Notes under the pieces: generated by a model
Databases searched by the model: none
Seen by the model: only the letters and a program-made list of their open reading frames with translations
Told to the model about the DNA's origin: nothing
In this document: positions 8,799 through 19,000 of the stretch, in pieces
How the letters are laid out: every line of letters begins with the position of its first letter
Numbering within the stretch: the stretch's first letter is position 1
Translations under genes and position numbers: made by a program
Assembly (NCBI GenBank): GCA_021768625.1
Contig: JAETUM010000006.1
Span: 1-64,000 of the forward strand
Origin: Candidatus Stoquefichus sp.
GTDB taxonomy: Bacteria > Bacillota_I > Bacilli_A > Erysipelotrichales > Coprobacillaceae
Length of the DNA stretch: 64,000 nucleotides
Reading direction: 5' to 3'

Positions 8799-10241
8799 AT
8801 GATAAAAAATGCTTTTTTAAGTATTAAGAAAAATATTGGTAAAACAATAGTTTTGTTTATTTTGATGTGTGTTATAGCTAACCTTGTTATAGCGGGATTA
8901 TCGATTCAAAGTGCTACATCTAAGTCAATGGATCAAGTCAGAACATCGCTAGGAAATGAAGTGACATATTCTTATAATATGAAGAGTATGATGAGAGGGC
9001 GTGAAAAAGGTGAAGCATTAGATTCTGCAATTCAATCTATAACAGTAGAAATGGCAAATCAATTAAAAGAATTGCAATATGTGGATCATTATAACTATAC
9101 AGTTAATGTGAGTGTTTCAAGTGATGATATTGATCCAGTGAAAACAAGTGAGTCAGAAGATGACTCAACAACAAAAAGACAAATGCCACAAGGAAATCAA
9201 CCAAGAATGTTAGATCAAAATGATTTTACAGTTGTTGGGAACACAACAATGGCATACATTAGTGAGTTTACAAAAGGAAATTATGTTTTAAAGAGTGGAA
9301 GACTATTAACAGAGAAGGATGAAAAAACAAAGAACTGTATTATTGAAACAAATTTAGCAACTGATAATGATTTAAAAGTCGGTTCTACATTTAAGGTAAC
9401 AGCAACTCACGATGATGAAGAAATATCAGAAACATTAAAAGTTGTAGGGATATATGAGGTTGAAACGACAGACCAAATGGGAGGAATGATGAGTAATCGT
9501 CAAAATCCCATGAATCAAATATATACAAGTTTACAAACCGCTCAAAAGCTAAATAATAGTACAACAAATATTTCAAGTGCTATATATTATTTAGATGACC
9601 CAGAACATATTGAAAAATTTAAAGAGTTAGCAGAATCAAAAAATATTATTGATTTTGAAACATTTACTTTAGATGCTAATGATCAAATATATCAAAGAAG
9701 TATATCATCATTAGAAAATATGGAATCTTTTGCGACAATCTTTTTATGGGTTGTTATTATAACTGGAAGTTTTATTTTATGTTTGATTCTCATTTTAACA
9801 TTACGTAGTAGATTTTATGAGTTTGGTGTTTTTCTATCATTGGGAGAATCTAAGATTAAGATTATTTTTCAACAATTTATTGAAATAGGAATTATTTTTT
9901 CCTTAGCGTTTGCTTTATCATTAACAACTGGAAAAATGGTTTCTAATGTTATGAGTGCAATGTTAGAAAGTTCTCAAAATAATAAAGAAGAAATGGTAAT
10001 GGAAATAAAGGATGATGATCAAACAGGAATACAAGGAAATAAAAGATTTGATAAAAATGATATTTTTGATAAGGCTATGCAGGCTCCTACTAATGAAAAT
10101 TTAGATGTTTCTTTAACAACAGAAACAATTATACAACTTGCTGAAATTACAGGGTTAATTTGTATAGCTTCTATTATTTTGCCATCTATTTATGTTTTAA
10201 GACTTTCTCCAAGAGAAATATTGATTAAAAAGGAGGGATAG
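8799..10241 (+). CDS. ABC transporter permease, FtsX/MacB type
   Basis: A 480-residue membrane subunit. One N-terminal membrane segment (about 20-42) is followed by a large extracellular MacB-like domain and then an FtsX domain with three C-terminal membrane helices (about residues 315-470). The third loop carries an Asn/Asp/Lys-rich insert. The start is the ATG 5 bases after AGAGGAGGAG. It is followed two bases later by its ATPase. Such pairs export peptides, antibiotics or lipids, or act as mechanotransducing stress sensors. No sensor kinase pair lies next to it, so the cargo is unknown. Confidence 0.85.
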   Translation: MIKNAFLSIKKNIGKTIVLFILMCVIANLVIAGLSIQSATSKSMDQVRTSLGNEVTYSYNMKSMMRGREKGEALDSAIQSITVEMANQLKELQYVDHYNYTVNVSVSSDDIDPVKTSESEDDSTTKRQMPQGNQPRMLDQNDFTVVGNTTMAYISEFTKGNYVLKSGRLLTEKDEKTKNCIIETNLATDNDLKVGSTFKVTATHDDEEISETLKVVGIYEVETTDQMGGMMSNRQNPMNQIYTSLQTAQKLNNSTTNISSAIYYLDDPEHIEKFKELAESKNIIDFETFTLDANDQIYQRSISSLENMESFATIFLWVVIITGSFILCLILILTLRSRFYEFGVFLSLGESKIKIIFQQFIEIGIIFSLAFALSLTTGKMVSNVMSAMLESSQNNKEEMVMEIKDDDQTGIQGNKRFDKNDIFDKAMQAPTNENLDVSLTTETIIQLAEITGLICIASIILPSIYVLRLSPREILIKKEG

Positions 10242-10243
10242 AT

Positions 10244-10918
10244 ATGGATGAGAAAGTATTAAGTTTTAATAAAGTTTGTTATTATTATAAAGATGGATCT
10301 AGACAAGTAAATATTTTAAAGGATGCATCTTATGATTTTGAAAAAGGAAAAACATATGCTATTGTAGGAGCAAGTGGTAGTGGGAAAACAACATCACTTG
10401 TTTTGGCGGGAGGATTGGACAATCCTAAGAATGGAACTATTCTTTATAAAGGGAAAAATATTTCAGAGATTGGATTAACGAAGTATAGAAGAGATTATGT
10501 TTCTATAGTTTTTCAATCATATAATCTTATTACCTACATGAATGCTATACAAAATGTTGTCAGTGCTATGGATATATCACATATTAAGGTGTCCAATAAA
10601 AAAGCATATGCTATGGAAATACTTAAAGAACTAGGATTAAATGAAGATGAAAGTAAACGTGATATTCGTAAGTTATCTGGAGGACAACAACAAAGAGTTG
10701 CTATAGCGAGAGCTATGGCTAAAGATGTTGATTTAATCCTTTGCGATGAACCAACTGGCAATCTTGATGAAGAAACATCAAAAGGCATTATTCAAACTTT
10801 TGTTCAATTAGCACATGAAAAGAATAAATGTGTTATTGTTGTTACACATTCAAAAGAATTTGCTTCGTGCTTAGATGTTCAATTAAGAATTCATCAAGGA
10901 CAATTACAAAAAGTGTAA
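10244..10918 (+). CDS. ABC transporter ATP-binding protein (MacB/LolD-like)
   Basis: A 224-residue ATPase that energises the preceding FtsX-type permease. It has Walker [10 protein letters not shown] (residues 42-50), a Q-loop in VFQSYNL, the signature [14 protein letters not shown] (about 144-157), Walker [13 protein letters not shown] and the H-loop VVTHS. The ATG lies 7 bases after GGAGGG and two bases after the permease stop, so the genes form one operon. The length and the DEPTGNLD motif place it in the MacB/LolD/FtsE exporter clade rather than in a nutrient importer clade. Confidence 0.93.
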   Translation: MDEKVLSFNKVCYYYKDGSRQVNILKDASYDFEKGKTYAIVGASGSGKTTSLVLAGGLDNPKNGTILYKGKNISEIGLTKYRRDYVSIVFQSYNLITYMNAIQNVVSAMDISHIKVSNKKAYAMEILKELGLNEDESKRDIRKLSGGQQQRVAIARAMAKDVDLILCDEPTGNLDEETSKGIIQTFVQLAHEKNKCVIVVTHSKEFASCLDVQLRIHQGQLQKV

Positions 10919-10984
10919 AATAATAAATTGTTCACAGAGAATTCATATGATAAAGTTAATATATAAGTGTCTTAAGAAAAGACA

Positions 10985-11069
10985 TATAATAAAAATATAG
11001 GCGACCCCTCTCCCTGAATATTCAATCGTCTATAAATGAAAAGAACGTTTCCCCACGTTCTTTTTTTTG
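10985..11069 (+). ncRNA. candidate small regulatory RNA with two C-rich hairpin loops
   Basis: A consensus -10 TATAAT (10985-10990) is followed at the expected distance by a short unit with no convincing ORF. Hairpin 1 pairs TATAGGCGA (10996-11004) with TCGTCTATA (11026-11034) and exposes a loop starting CCCCTCTCCC. Hairpin 2 pairs AAGAACG (11041-11047) with CGTTCTT (11056-11062), has loop TTTCCCCA, and ends in a T-tract, so it is a terminator. The predicted RNA is about 72 bases. C-rich loops able to pair with Shine-Dalgarno sequences are known in RsaE/RoxS-type RNAs of Bacillota; the analogy is inference. No good -35 was found. A GTCTT / AAGAC repeat (10969-10983) overlaps the promoter. Confidence 0.6.
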
Positions 11070-11071
11070 TA

Positions 11072-11121
11072 TTTTGTACAACTTTTCTGCGTTTTGTACA
11101 CGTTATATTTCTTTTTATAAC
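11072..11121. repeat. 20-bp-spaced TTTTGTACA direct repeat and a GTTATA dyad
   Basis: TTTTGTACA occurs at 11072-11080 and again at 11092-11100, exactly two helical turns apart, each containing the palindrome TGTACA. A GTTATA / TATAAC dyad (11102-11107 and 11116-11121) follows. They lie just upstream of the small gene at 11173 and may be operator sites for an unidentified regulator. Confidence 0.35.
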
Positions 11122-11172
11122 ATGATATGATAGTTCTTTATTATGAAGATATAAAAAAGGAGAGAAAATTAT

Positions 11173-11373
11173 ATGAATGAATATAATATGTTTAGAATTG
11201 AAATGGTTAATGAAATATTATTAGGTGTTGCAGAACTAAGGTATTATAAAGTAAATATAAATAACGATTATGGGAGACCATCTTATTTAAATCTATTATC
11301 AGATATGGATCTTGAAAGAATATACAATCAAATTTCTGATAAATTAAAAGAAGTAAAGGTTGCTTATAAATAA
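11173..11373 (+). CDS. small hypothetical protein, 66 residues
   Basis: I do not recognise a family. The protein has no membrane segment or signal peptide. The C-terminal half (LSDMDLERIYNQISDKLKEV) looks helical and amphipathic, while the middle is rich in Asn and Tyr. A good AAAAGGAGAG ribosome binding site 9 bases before the ATG argues that it is real. It is alone, downstream of the candidate small RNA terminator and of paired TTTTGTACA repeats, and is closed by a 13-bp inverted repeat. Confidence 0.6.
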   Translation: MNEYNMFRIEMVNEILLGVAELRYYKVNINNDYGRPSYLNLLSDMDLERIYNQISDKLKEVKVAYK

Positions 11374-11445
11374 GCCGTACATTTGTATTTATATGGGTCA
11401 AACATTAGATTTAGTATATAACAAAAAAATATATTTTAAGACATC

Positions 11446-11476
11446 AGTAAAAGCTACTTTATAAGTAGCTTTTACT
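11446..11476. terminator. hairpin between converging genes
   Basis: A perfect 13-bp inverted repeat AGTAAAAGCTACT (11446-11458) / AGTAGCTTTTACT (11464-11476) with a 5-base loop. It lacks a clean T-tract, so termination strength is uncertain. Confidence 0.6.
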
Positions 11477-11500
11477 ATCTAGATATATTTATTAAAACCT

Positions 11501-12289
11501 TTAAATGATATGAAAGTGTTTTAAAGCATGTTCAATACCATTGGCTTTTATATGTTTTGTACGATAAGTCACAAGATCAAAAAGAAGGGGATGACTATTT
11601 CCCATGGCTACAGATTCTTTTGTATAAGATAGCATAGGAAGATCATTTGTTGAGTCTCCAATACTTATTGTTTGTTCTAGGGGTATATGTAGATAATCTA
11701 TTAATGTTTGAATACCAGTAGCTTTAGAATATCCTTTAGGAACAACTTCAATAAAATTAACATCTCTTTGAATAATTTCAAAATAAGGTTCTAAGAAATC
11801 TTTAAAACGCTCAATATCAGCATTTTCATCATACCATGCAGCGAACTTATCAAACATAACAACGTCATGTTGATTATATATTCCTACGTTGAATCCCTCA
11901 TCAATATATCTTTGTTGAAATTGACAAATAAGTGGTTGATAATTATTTTCTAAGAAATAAACACCATTTTTTCCTTCTAAAACGGTTTCTATTTTACATT
12001 CAAAAGTCATTTGAATAACTTTTTTTCTTAAATCATAAGGTAATTCAGTATGAAAAATATTTTGATGATGATATTCAATATATGTTCCACATCCACAAAT
12101 ATATCCATCAAATTCAATATCTTTGACTTTTTGATCAATAGTTGAGATAGGTCTGCCTGTGTTAATCACACATATATGTCCATTTTTCCTGGCTTGAGAA
12201 ATAGCTTGTATAGTTGATTGAGGAACAGTTGCTGTTTCTTCATCAAGTAATGTTCCATCTATATCAAAAAATATAATTCGTTGATTCAT
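11501..12289 (-). CDS. Cof-type HAD-IIB phosphatase
   Basis: A 262-residue cytosolic haloacid-dehalogenase hydrolase. Motif I FFDIDGTLLD near the N-terminus supplies the nucleophile and acid Asp, motif II is the Thr in VINTGRP, and motifs III/IV are a Lys in KGYSKATGIQ and the Asp pair in ISIGDSTNDLPML. The cap is of the IIB type, as in sugar-phosphate or FMN phosphatases, but the substrate is unknown. The start at ATG 12289 follows AAAAGGAGAAG; the longer frame would start inside that site. The gene is monocistronic. Confidence 0.85.
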   Translation of the reverse strand: MNQRIIFFDIDGTLLDEETATVPQSTIQAISQARKNGHICVINTGRPISTIDQKVKDIEFDGYICGCGTYIEYHHQNIFHTELPYDLRKKVIQMTFECKIETVLEGKNGVYFLENNYQPLICQFQQRYIDEGFNVGIYNQHDVVMFDKFAAWYDENADIERFKDFLEPYFEIIQRDVNFIEVVPKGYSKATGIQTLIDYLHIPLEQTISIGDSTNDLPMLSYTKESVAMGNSHPLLFDLVTYRTKHIKANGIEHALKHFHII

Positions 12290-12402
12290 CTTTCTTCTCC
12301 TTTTTTCATTTATCATAACGATAATTGATTAATTGGTCAAGAAGAAGGCAGTGTTTTTTATTATAGTTGAACATATTGAAACAGAATTGCTTTATATGGA
12401 TA

Positions 12403-12431
12403 TTGTAAAAAAATTGTCACTATGATATAAT
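12403..12431 (+). promoter_or_regulatory. sigma-A-type promoter of nfnAB
   Basis: TTGTAA (12403-12408), a 17-base spacer and TATAAT (12426-12431). It leaves a leader of about 68 bases before the first gene. Confidence 0.6.
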
Positions 12432-12505
12432 TTTTTTGATTTCTTGTTAACATAAAGTTGATATGAAATAGTAGAATTGTCATAAGATGAAGGAGGGAAT
12501 CTGTT

Positions 12506-13354
12506 ATGTATAAAATTTTACGTAAAGAAGTATTGAATGATGTTGTAGAATTAATGGAAATTCATGCTCCTTATGTAGCTAGAAAGTGTGAACCAGGGCA
12601 ATTTATCATTCTTCGAGTTGGAGAAGATGGGGAGAGAATCCCATTAACAATTGCTGATTTTGATAGAGAAAAGGAAACAATTACAATTATTTATCAAATA
12701 GTTGGTTATTCTACAAAGGAATTAGCAAAGCTTAATGAAGGTGATGAATTAACTGACTTTGTTGGTCCTTTAGGAGCACCAACAGTTTTACATCAATCAA
12801 AACATGTTGTAGGAGTTGCTGGTGGGGTAGGAAGCGCGCCATTATATCCACAATTAAGAGCTTTAGCAGAAATGGGTGTTGAAGTTGATGTCATTATTGG
12901 TGGTAGAGAAGCACAATATGTTTTAATGGCAGATGATTTTAGAAAGTTCTGTAAAAATGTTTATATTACAACTGATGATGGGTCATTAGGAGAAAAAGGT
13001 TTTGTTACAAATAAATTGAGTCAATTAATAGAAAACGGTGAAGAAATTGATGAAGTTATTGCAATTGGACCAGTTCCTATGATGAAGGCAGTTGTTGGAG
13101 TAACTAAGCCATTAAATATAAAAACATCTGTATCATTAAACCCAATCATGATTGACGGAACAGGAATGTGTGGATGTTGTCGTGTGAGTGTAGATGGAAA
13201 GATTAAATTTGCGTGTGTAGATGGACCAGATTTTGATGGATTACAAGTTGATTTCGATGAATTAATTGCACGTCAAAAGATGTTTGTTGAAGAAGAACAT
13301 CATGTTAGTGAAAATGCTAACCGTATGTGTAATTTAATGGGAGGTGTGAAGTAA
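12506..13354 (+). CDS. nfnA: NfnA-like FAD/[2Fe-2S] subunit of ferredoxin-NADP oxidoreductase (sulfide dehydrogenase/GltA-associated)
   Basis: A 282-residue flavoprotein of the ferredoxin reductase superfamily, close to the small subunits of NfnAB and SudAB and to dihydroorotate dehydrogenase PyrK. Residues 1-95 form the FAD domain and about 95-210 the NAD-binding domain (VVGVAGGVGSAPLYPQL). Cys222, Cys224/225 and Cys237 in GTGMCGCCRVS...FAC form the [2Fe-2S] site. With the next gene, overlapping by one base, it would form a complex that exchanges electrons among NADH, NADPH and ferredoxin, possibly by flavin-based bifurcation. Whether the complex bifurcates cannot be told from sequence alone. 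Confidence 0.85.
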   Translation: MYKILRKEVLNDVVELMEIHAPYVARKCEPGQFIILRVGEDGERIPLTIADFDREKETITIIYQIVGYSTKELAKLNEGDELTDFVGPLGAPTVLHQSKHVVGVAGGVGSAPLYPQLRALAEMGVEVDVIIGGREAQYVLMADDFRKFCKNVYITTDDGSLGEKGFVTNKLSQLIENGEEIDEVIAIGPVPMMKAVVGVTKPLNIKTSVSLNPIMIDGTGMCGCCRVSVDGKIKFACVDGPDFDGLQVDFDELIARQKMFVEEEHHVSENANRMCNLMGGVK

Positions 13355-14742
13355 TGCCAAATATGTCATTAGAAAAGGTAAAAATGCCTGAACAAGATCC
13401 TAATGTTAGAAATAAAAATTTTGAAGAAGTATCTTTAGGATATACAAAAGAGCAAGCAATGGAAGAAGCAACACGTTGTTTGAATTGTAAACATAAGCCA
13501 TGTACTCAAGGGTGCCCTGTAGGAGTGCCTATACCAGCATTTATTTCAGAAGTGGCTAATGGAAACTTTGAAAAAGCATATGAAATAATTACAAGTGAAA
13601 ATGCTTTACCAGCAATATGCGGTCGTGTATGTCCACAAGAAAATCAATGTGAAGGAAAATGTGTTCGTGGAATTAAAGGAGAATCAGTAGGAATTGGGCG
13701 TTTAGAAAGATTTGTTGCTGATTATCATAGAGAACATGGAAAAAAGAAAGAAGTTAAAATTGAAAAAAATGGAAAGAAAGTAGCAATAGTAGGTAGTGGG
13801 CCTGCAGGTATTACTTGTGCAGGAGAGCTCGCTAAAAAAGGTTATGATGTTACAGTATTTGAAGCATTGCATAAAACAGGAGGAGTTTTATCATATGGTA
13901 TTCCAGAATTCCGTTTACCAAAATCACTTGTACAACAAGAAGTAGATGGAGTCGCTGAATTAGGAGTTGATTTTGAAACAAATGTTGTTGTAGGAAGATC
14001 GATAACAATTGATGAATTACAAGAACAAGGTTATGAAGCAATATTTGTAGGAAGTGGAGCAGGGTTACCACGTTTCCAAGGTATACCAGGTGAAAACTTA
14101 AATGGTGTTTATGCTGCGAATGAATTTTTAACTCGTGTGAATTTGATGAAAGGATATGAATTTCCAAATCATCCAACACCAGTAAAGATTACAGATACTG
14201 TATGTGTTATTGGAGCAGGAAATGTTGCTATGGATGCTGCAAGAACAGCTAAACGTTTAGGTGCAAAACAAGTTTATATTGTTTATCGTAGAGGTGCAGA
14301 AGAGGTTCCAGCTCGTGCAGAAGAGGTACATCATGCAAAAGAAGAAGGAATTATCTTTAAATTATTAACCAATCCAGTAAAAATAGAAGGTGAAAATGGA
14401 TGGGTTAAATCAATGGAATGTGTAGAAATGGAATTAGGAGAACCAGACGAAAGTGGTAGAAGAAGACCAGTTGTTAAAGAAGGTTCAAACTTTACTATTG
14501 AAACAGGTACAGTTATAGTTTCTATTGGTCAAAGTCCAAATCCATTAATTAGACAAACAACACCAGGGTTAGATACACAAAAATGGGGTGGAATCATTGT
14601 TGATGAAGAAACAATGAAAACATCAAAAGATGGTGTTTATGCTGGTGGAGATGTTGTTACAGGAGCAGCGACAGTTATTTTAGCAATGGGTGCTGGTAAA
14701 AAAGCGGCTCAAGCTATTGATGATGCATTAAAAAATAAATAA
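13354..14742 (+). CDS. nfnB: NfnB/GltA-like NADPH-dependent oxidoreductase (glutamate synthase small subunit family)
   Basis: A 462-residue protein. The N-terminal alpha-helical domain has Cys42, Cys45, Cys50, Cys54 and Cys89, Cys93, Cys99, Cys103, the ligand pattern for two [4Fe-4S] clusters. It is followed by a tandem Rossmann FAD/NADPH domain (VAIVGSGPAGITCAGELA, and VIGAGNVAMDAARTAKRLG). Length and motifs match the NfnB/SudA/GltA family. The ATG overlaps the nfnA stop by one base. Because no large glutamate synthase subunit is present and the PyrK-like partner is, the ferredoxin:NADP role is more likely than glutamate synthesis. Confidence 0.88.
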   Translation: MPNMSLEKVKMPEQDPNVRNKNFEEVSLGYTKEQAMEEATRCLNCKHKPCTQGCPVGVPIPAFISEVANGNFEKAYEIITSENALPAICGRVCPQENQCEGKCVRGIKGESVGIGRLERFVADYHREHGKKKEVKIEKNGKKVAIVGSGPAGITCAGELAKKGYDVTVFEALHKTGGVLSYGIPEFRLPKSLVQQEVDGVAELGVDFETNVVVGRSITIDELQEQGYEAIFVGSGAGLPRFQGIPGENLNGVYAANEFLTRVNLMKGYEFPNHPTPVKITDTVCVIGAGNVAMDAARTAKRLGAKQVYIVYRRGAEEVPARAEEVHHAKEEGIIFKLLTNPVKIEGENGWVKSMECVEMELGEPDESGRRRPVVKEGSNFTIETGTVIVSIGQSPNPLIRQTTPGLDTQKWGGIIVDEETMKTSKDGVYAGGDVVTGAATVILAMGAGKKAAQAIDDALKNK

Positions 14743-14749
14743 AAAAAAG

Positions 14750-14787
14750 AAGATTTAATTCTATAAAGATAGAGTTAAATCTTTTTT

Positions 14788-14789
<2 letters not shown>
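14750..14789. terminator. bidirectional terminator
   Basis: AAGATTTAATTCTAT (14750-14764) pairs with ATAGAGTTAAATCTT (14769-14783), flanked by A- and T-runs. It serves nfnB and the converging LacI-type gene. Confidence 0.9.
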
Positions 14790-15786
<997 letters not shown>

Positions 15787-15934
15787 CTATATTTTCTCCT
15801 ATATCTTATATGTACAATAAATAATACCATAAATTGCTACAAATTACTACATCTTAAAAATAAAAAGGAAGTAAAATAAATATATAAATAAGTAAAAAAT
15901 GAATAAAAAAATAAATATAATTTTACTAAGATTA

Positions 15935-15962
15935 TTGTTTTTTTAATAAAATTAAGTATAAT
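15935..15962 (+). promoter_or_regulatory. promoter of the esterase-sialidase-GH16 operon
   Basis: TTGTTT (15935-15940), a 16-base spacer and a consensus TATAAT (15957-15962), 38 bases before the first start codon. The divergent region (15787-15934) is nearly pure A/T with no obvious palindrome. Confidence 0.6.
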
Positions 15963-16000
15963 ATAGATTGAGATAACAAATAAATATACGGAGGTAAAAA

Positions 16001-19000
16001 ATGGGAAAACTAAAAAATATTATATTGGGGGCTTTAATAGGGACTATAGCTGTAGGAATGACACCTACATATGTTTATGCAAATGAAACAATTAATGCTA
16101 GAGTAGAAGCACGTTATAGCTCAAATCGTATTTCTTGGAATAAGGTTGGAGATTATGATAAGTACAATGTTTATAGGATGGGAGATGACGATACAAAGCT
16201 CTCTCTTATAGCGACAGTAGATGGCTTGGAATATATAGACAATGATTCAGGAACTAATACTCAAGAAAGATATATTATTAAATGTGCTAATGATGAAAGT
16301 ATTCAATCATCTATTGTTAAAGATTCATATAAAACAGGTATAGAAGCAGTACAGGGTCATGCGACTGCTGAAGTCAATAATTTTCATGTTTCTTTATTAG
16401 GTGGAAATGAGAAGTTTGATGGAACAAAAGTATTACAATTTTCTCAAAATATCAATCGTTTACAAGAAATAAAGCAAGGAACAGTTTTAATTTCTTTTAG
16501 ACCTGATAAAGAAAAGATAGTTAATAATAGAGAGATTTTATTAAATATCAAAGATAAAAGTGCTGTAACACCTACTGATAATTATATAACTGGATCGCCA
16601 AATCCGGCAAATTGTATTAGTTTTATGCAAGGGACAAGTGATTTATTAAGATATGATATTGGTAGTAATACTGTTCGTTATAATATAAGTAATGCAATTG
16701 ATGAAAATGGGTGGACAACTTATAGTTTAACAACATACACTAATGGAACAACTTCTTATTTTAAAAATAGAGTCAATGGGAAAAAAGAGGCTAACTATGA
16801 TCATCAAGGAAACTATCTTCATAACTTCTTAAATAATAGTGCTATTACAAATTTAAACTTTTTAACAATTGGTGGCACAATTAACAATGGAGTCAATAAA
16901 GCATGGTTTAAAGGTGAAATTGCTTATGTAACAATTACTGATGAAGTTATGTCTGAAAAGGAAGTAGAAGATTATACAGTTGCTGTAACAAATAAGTTAA
17001 ACAAGATGGATATTTCTTTAGGGTCACAAATTTCTCAAATGTTTACTGAAGATGTAGATAATACATGGCTATTTGTTGGTGGTGAGGAAGTCCAAGGAAG
17101 TTATGATTATGTTCAAGGAATGAGGAATTATGTAAGCCATTTTGAAGAATATATTAGATGGACACAAAGTGGTAATACTACTGCTGGAAAGCAACGTTTT
17201 GTTATGAATGTCGGTAAAAAGGGACAGACATTAAATGATATTATTAATCGTTTTGATTTATATAAGAATGAATTTAATCCTAAAGCAATGGCTTATATGG
17301 TAGGAAAGGAAGATTATAATCAAGATAATGTCAATCGTTTTAAAGAGGAATTAAGACAATTTATCACATTATCTTTATCGTTAAGAAATAATCAAGGGTT
17401 TGCTATTATTCAAAAGCCACATAATATTAATGATTCTCATACTGATAATATTATTACAAAATATTGTCAAGCTATTGATGAAGTTATAGAAGAGTTCACA
17501 AATGCAAATAATGATCAAAGAATAGTTGTTGTAGATCATAGTGTAACAAAAGAATCATTAAAAGATGGATTATTGAATCAAAAAGGACATTATGCTATTG
17601 GACAACAGTTAAGTGAGGCAACATTAAAGACAACAAGTCATTATCCTTGTACTGTTGGTGTGAATTTTAATCTTGAAAATATGAATACAGTAGAAACATA
17701 TGCAAAAGACATTAAACCAGTGGTGAAAAGTACTGATGATTCTTTAGAGATTGAGATACCAGCATATAAAGATATCCAAGAATGGAAATATGTCTTGACC
17801 TTAGAGGATAAAACAATAACTGATAAAGTTGAAAATAAATTTGTCATTTCTTCGTTAGAAAAGGGTTCTGAATATAGCCTAAAGATTCAATCAAATGATG
17901 GAAAAGTACAAATAAGAACAATGAGTGGTATAGTTGGTAAAGGTCAAAGTGCAAGTGTTAAAACACAATCATTAGATCGTTTACAAGAACAATTAAAAAA
18001 TAAGATGGATAATGATGATTCATTAGTCTGGATGTTCATGGGTGATTCTATTACACATGGTGCTGCTTATACATTGGGTCAAGATACAGTTGCTCAATCT
18101 TTTGAAAAGTATTTAAGAGATGACTTGAAAAGAACGAATGATATAGTTATTAATACAGCAGTTTCTGGTGCAACTATTGATATAACAGGAAGCTCAACAT
18201 TAGCAAGTATCAATGAAAGGTTAAATAATTATAATCCTGATATTGTTTCTATTATGCTAGGTACTAATGATTCAACAGTGCTATCAGCACAACAATATAG
18301 AAGTGAACTACAAACACTTGTTAATAAAGCAAAAGCAAAAACAGATATTGTTATTCTACGATCTCCATTGCCTACACAATGGGATAGAGATCCAATGTGT
18401 AAAGAATATACACAGGTTATGAAAGAAGTTGCTGATGAAATGGACTGTATTTTTATAGATCAATATACACCATTCCATGATATTGTTGATAAATATCCAT
18501 ATATGTATCAAGATCAATATTATATTTATGGAGATAATTGTGTGTTTGGGCAGGGTCGAGCTCTTCATCCAGGAGCAAATGGACATTTAATGATGACAAA
18601 ACAATTTATTGAAGGAATTGGTATTTTAGATGAAGATGCATTTATTCCAAACCTATTTATTAAAATGCCATTTAGTTCTATAGATGATAAAACAACAAAC
18701 TTGGTTTTTAATAAAACAATGGATTCAATATCGTTTGATACAGATCAATTAAGTGGAGTAAAAGATATTAAATTATCAGTTCAAGCAGGTACAAAGAAGT
18801 ATGAAGTGAGTGGAGATAGTGGTGTTTTGACTTTAGAACATTTACCGACTCATCAAGCATATCAAGTTTCTGTATCTGGATGTAGCACATCACAGGCTCA
18901 ATTGATTTCTTATGCACCACAGAATATAGAACTAGTTGATAAAACTGAATTAAATGAACTCATTCAAGAATGTGATGAAAAAGATTTAAGTATTTATACG

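Noticed and set aside
12414-12431. TTGTCA next to TATAAT as the nfnAB promoter
   Set aside because: Spacing is only six bases. TTGTAA at 12403-12408 gives the correct 17.
12444-12458. A Rex-like TTGTTAAC half-site before nfnA
   Set aside because: Only one half of the palindrome is present.
13850-14179. A minus-strand frame inside nfnB
   Set aside because: Low-complexity Leu/His-rich translation and no start signal; shadow of the coding strand.
15833-15853. Direct repeat TAGTAATTTG/TAGCAATTTA before the LacI-type gene as an operator
   Set aside because: It is imperfect, not palindromic and lies in nearly pure A/T sequence.
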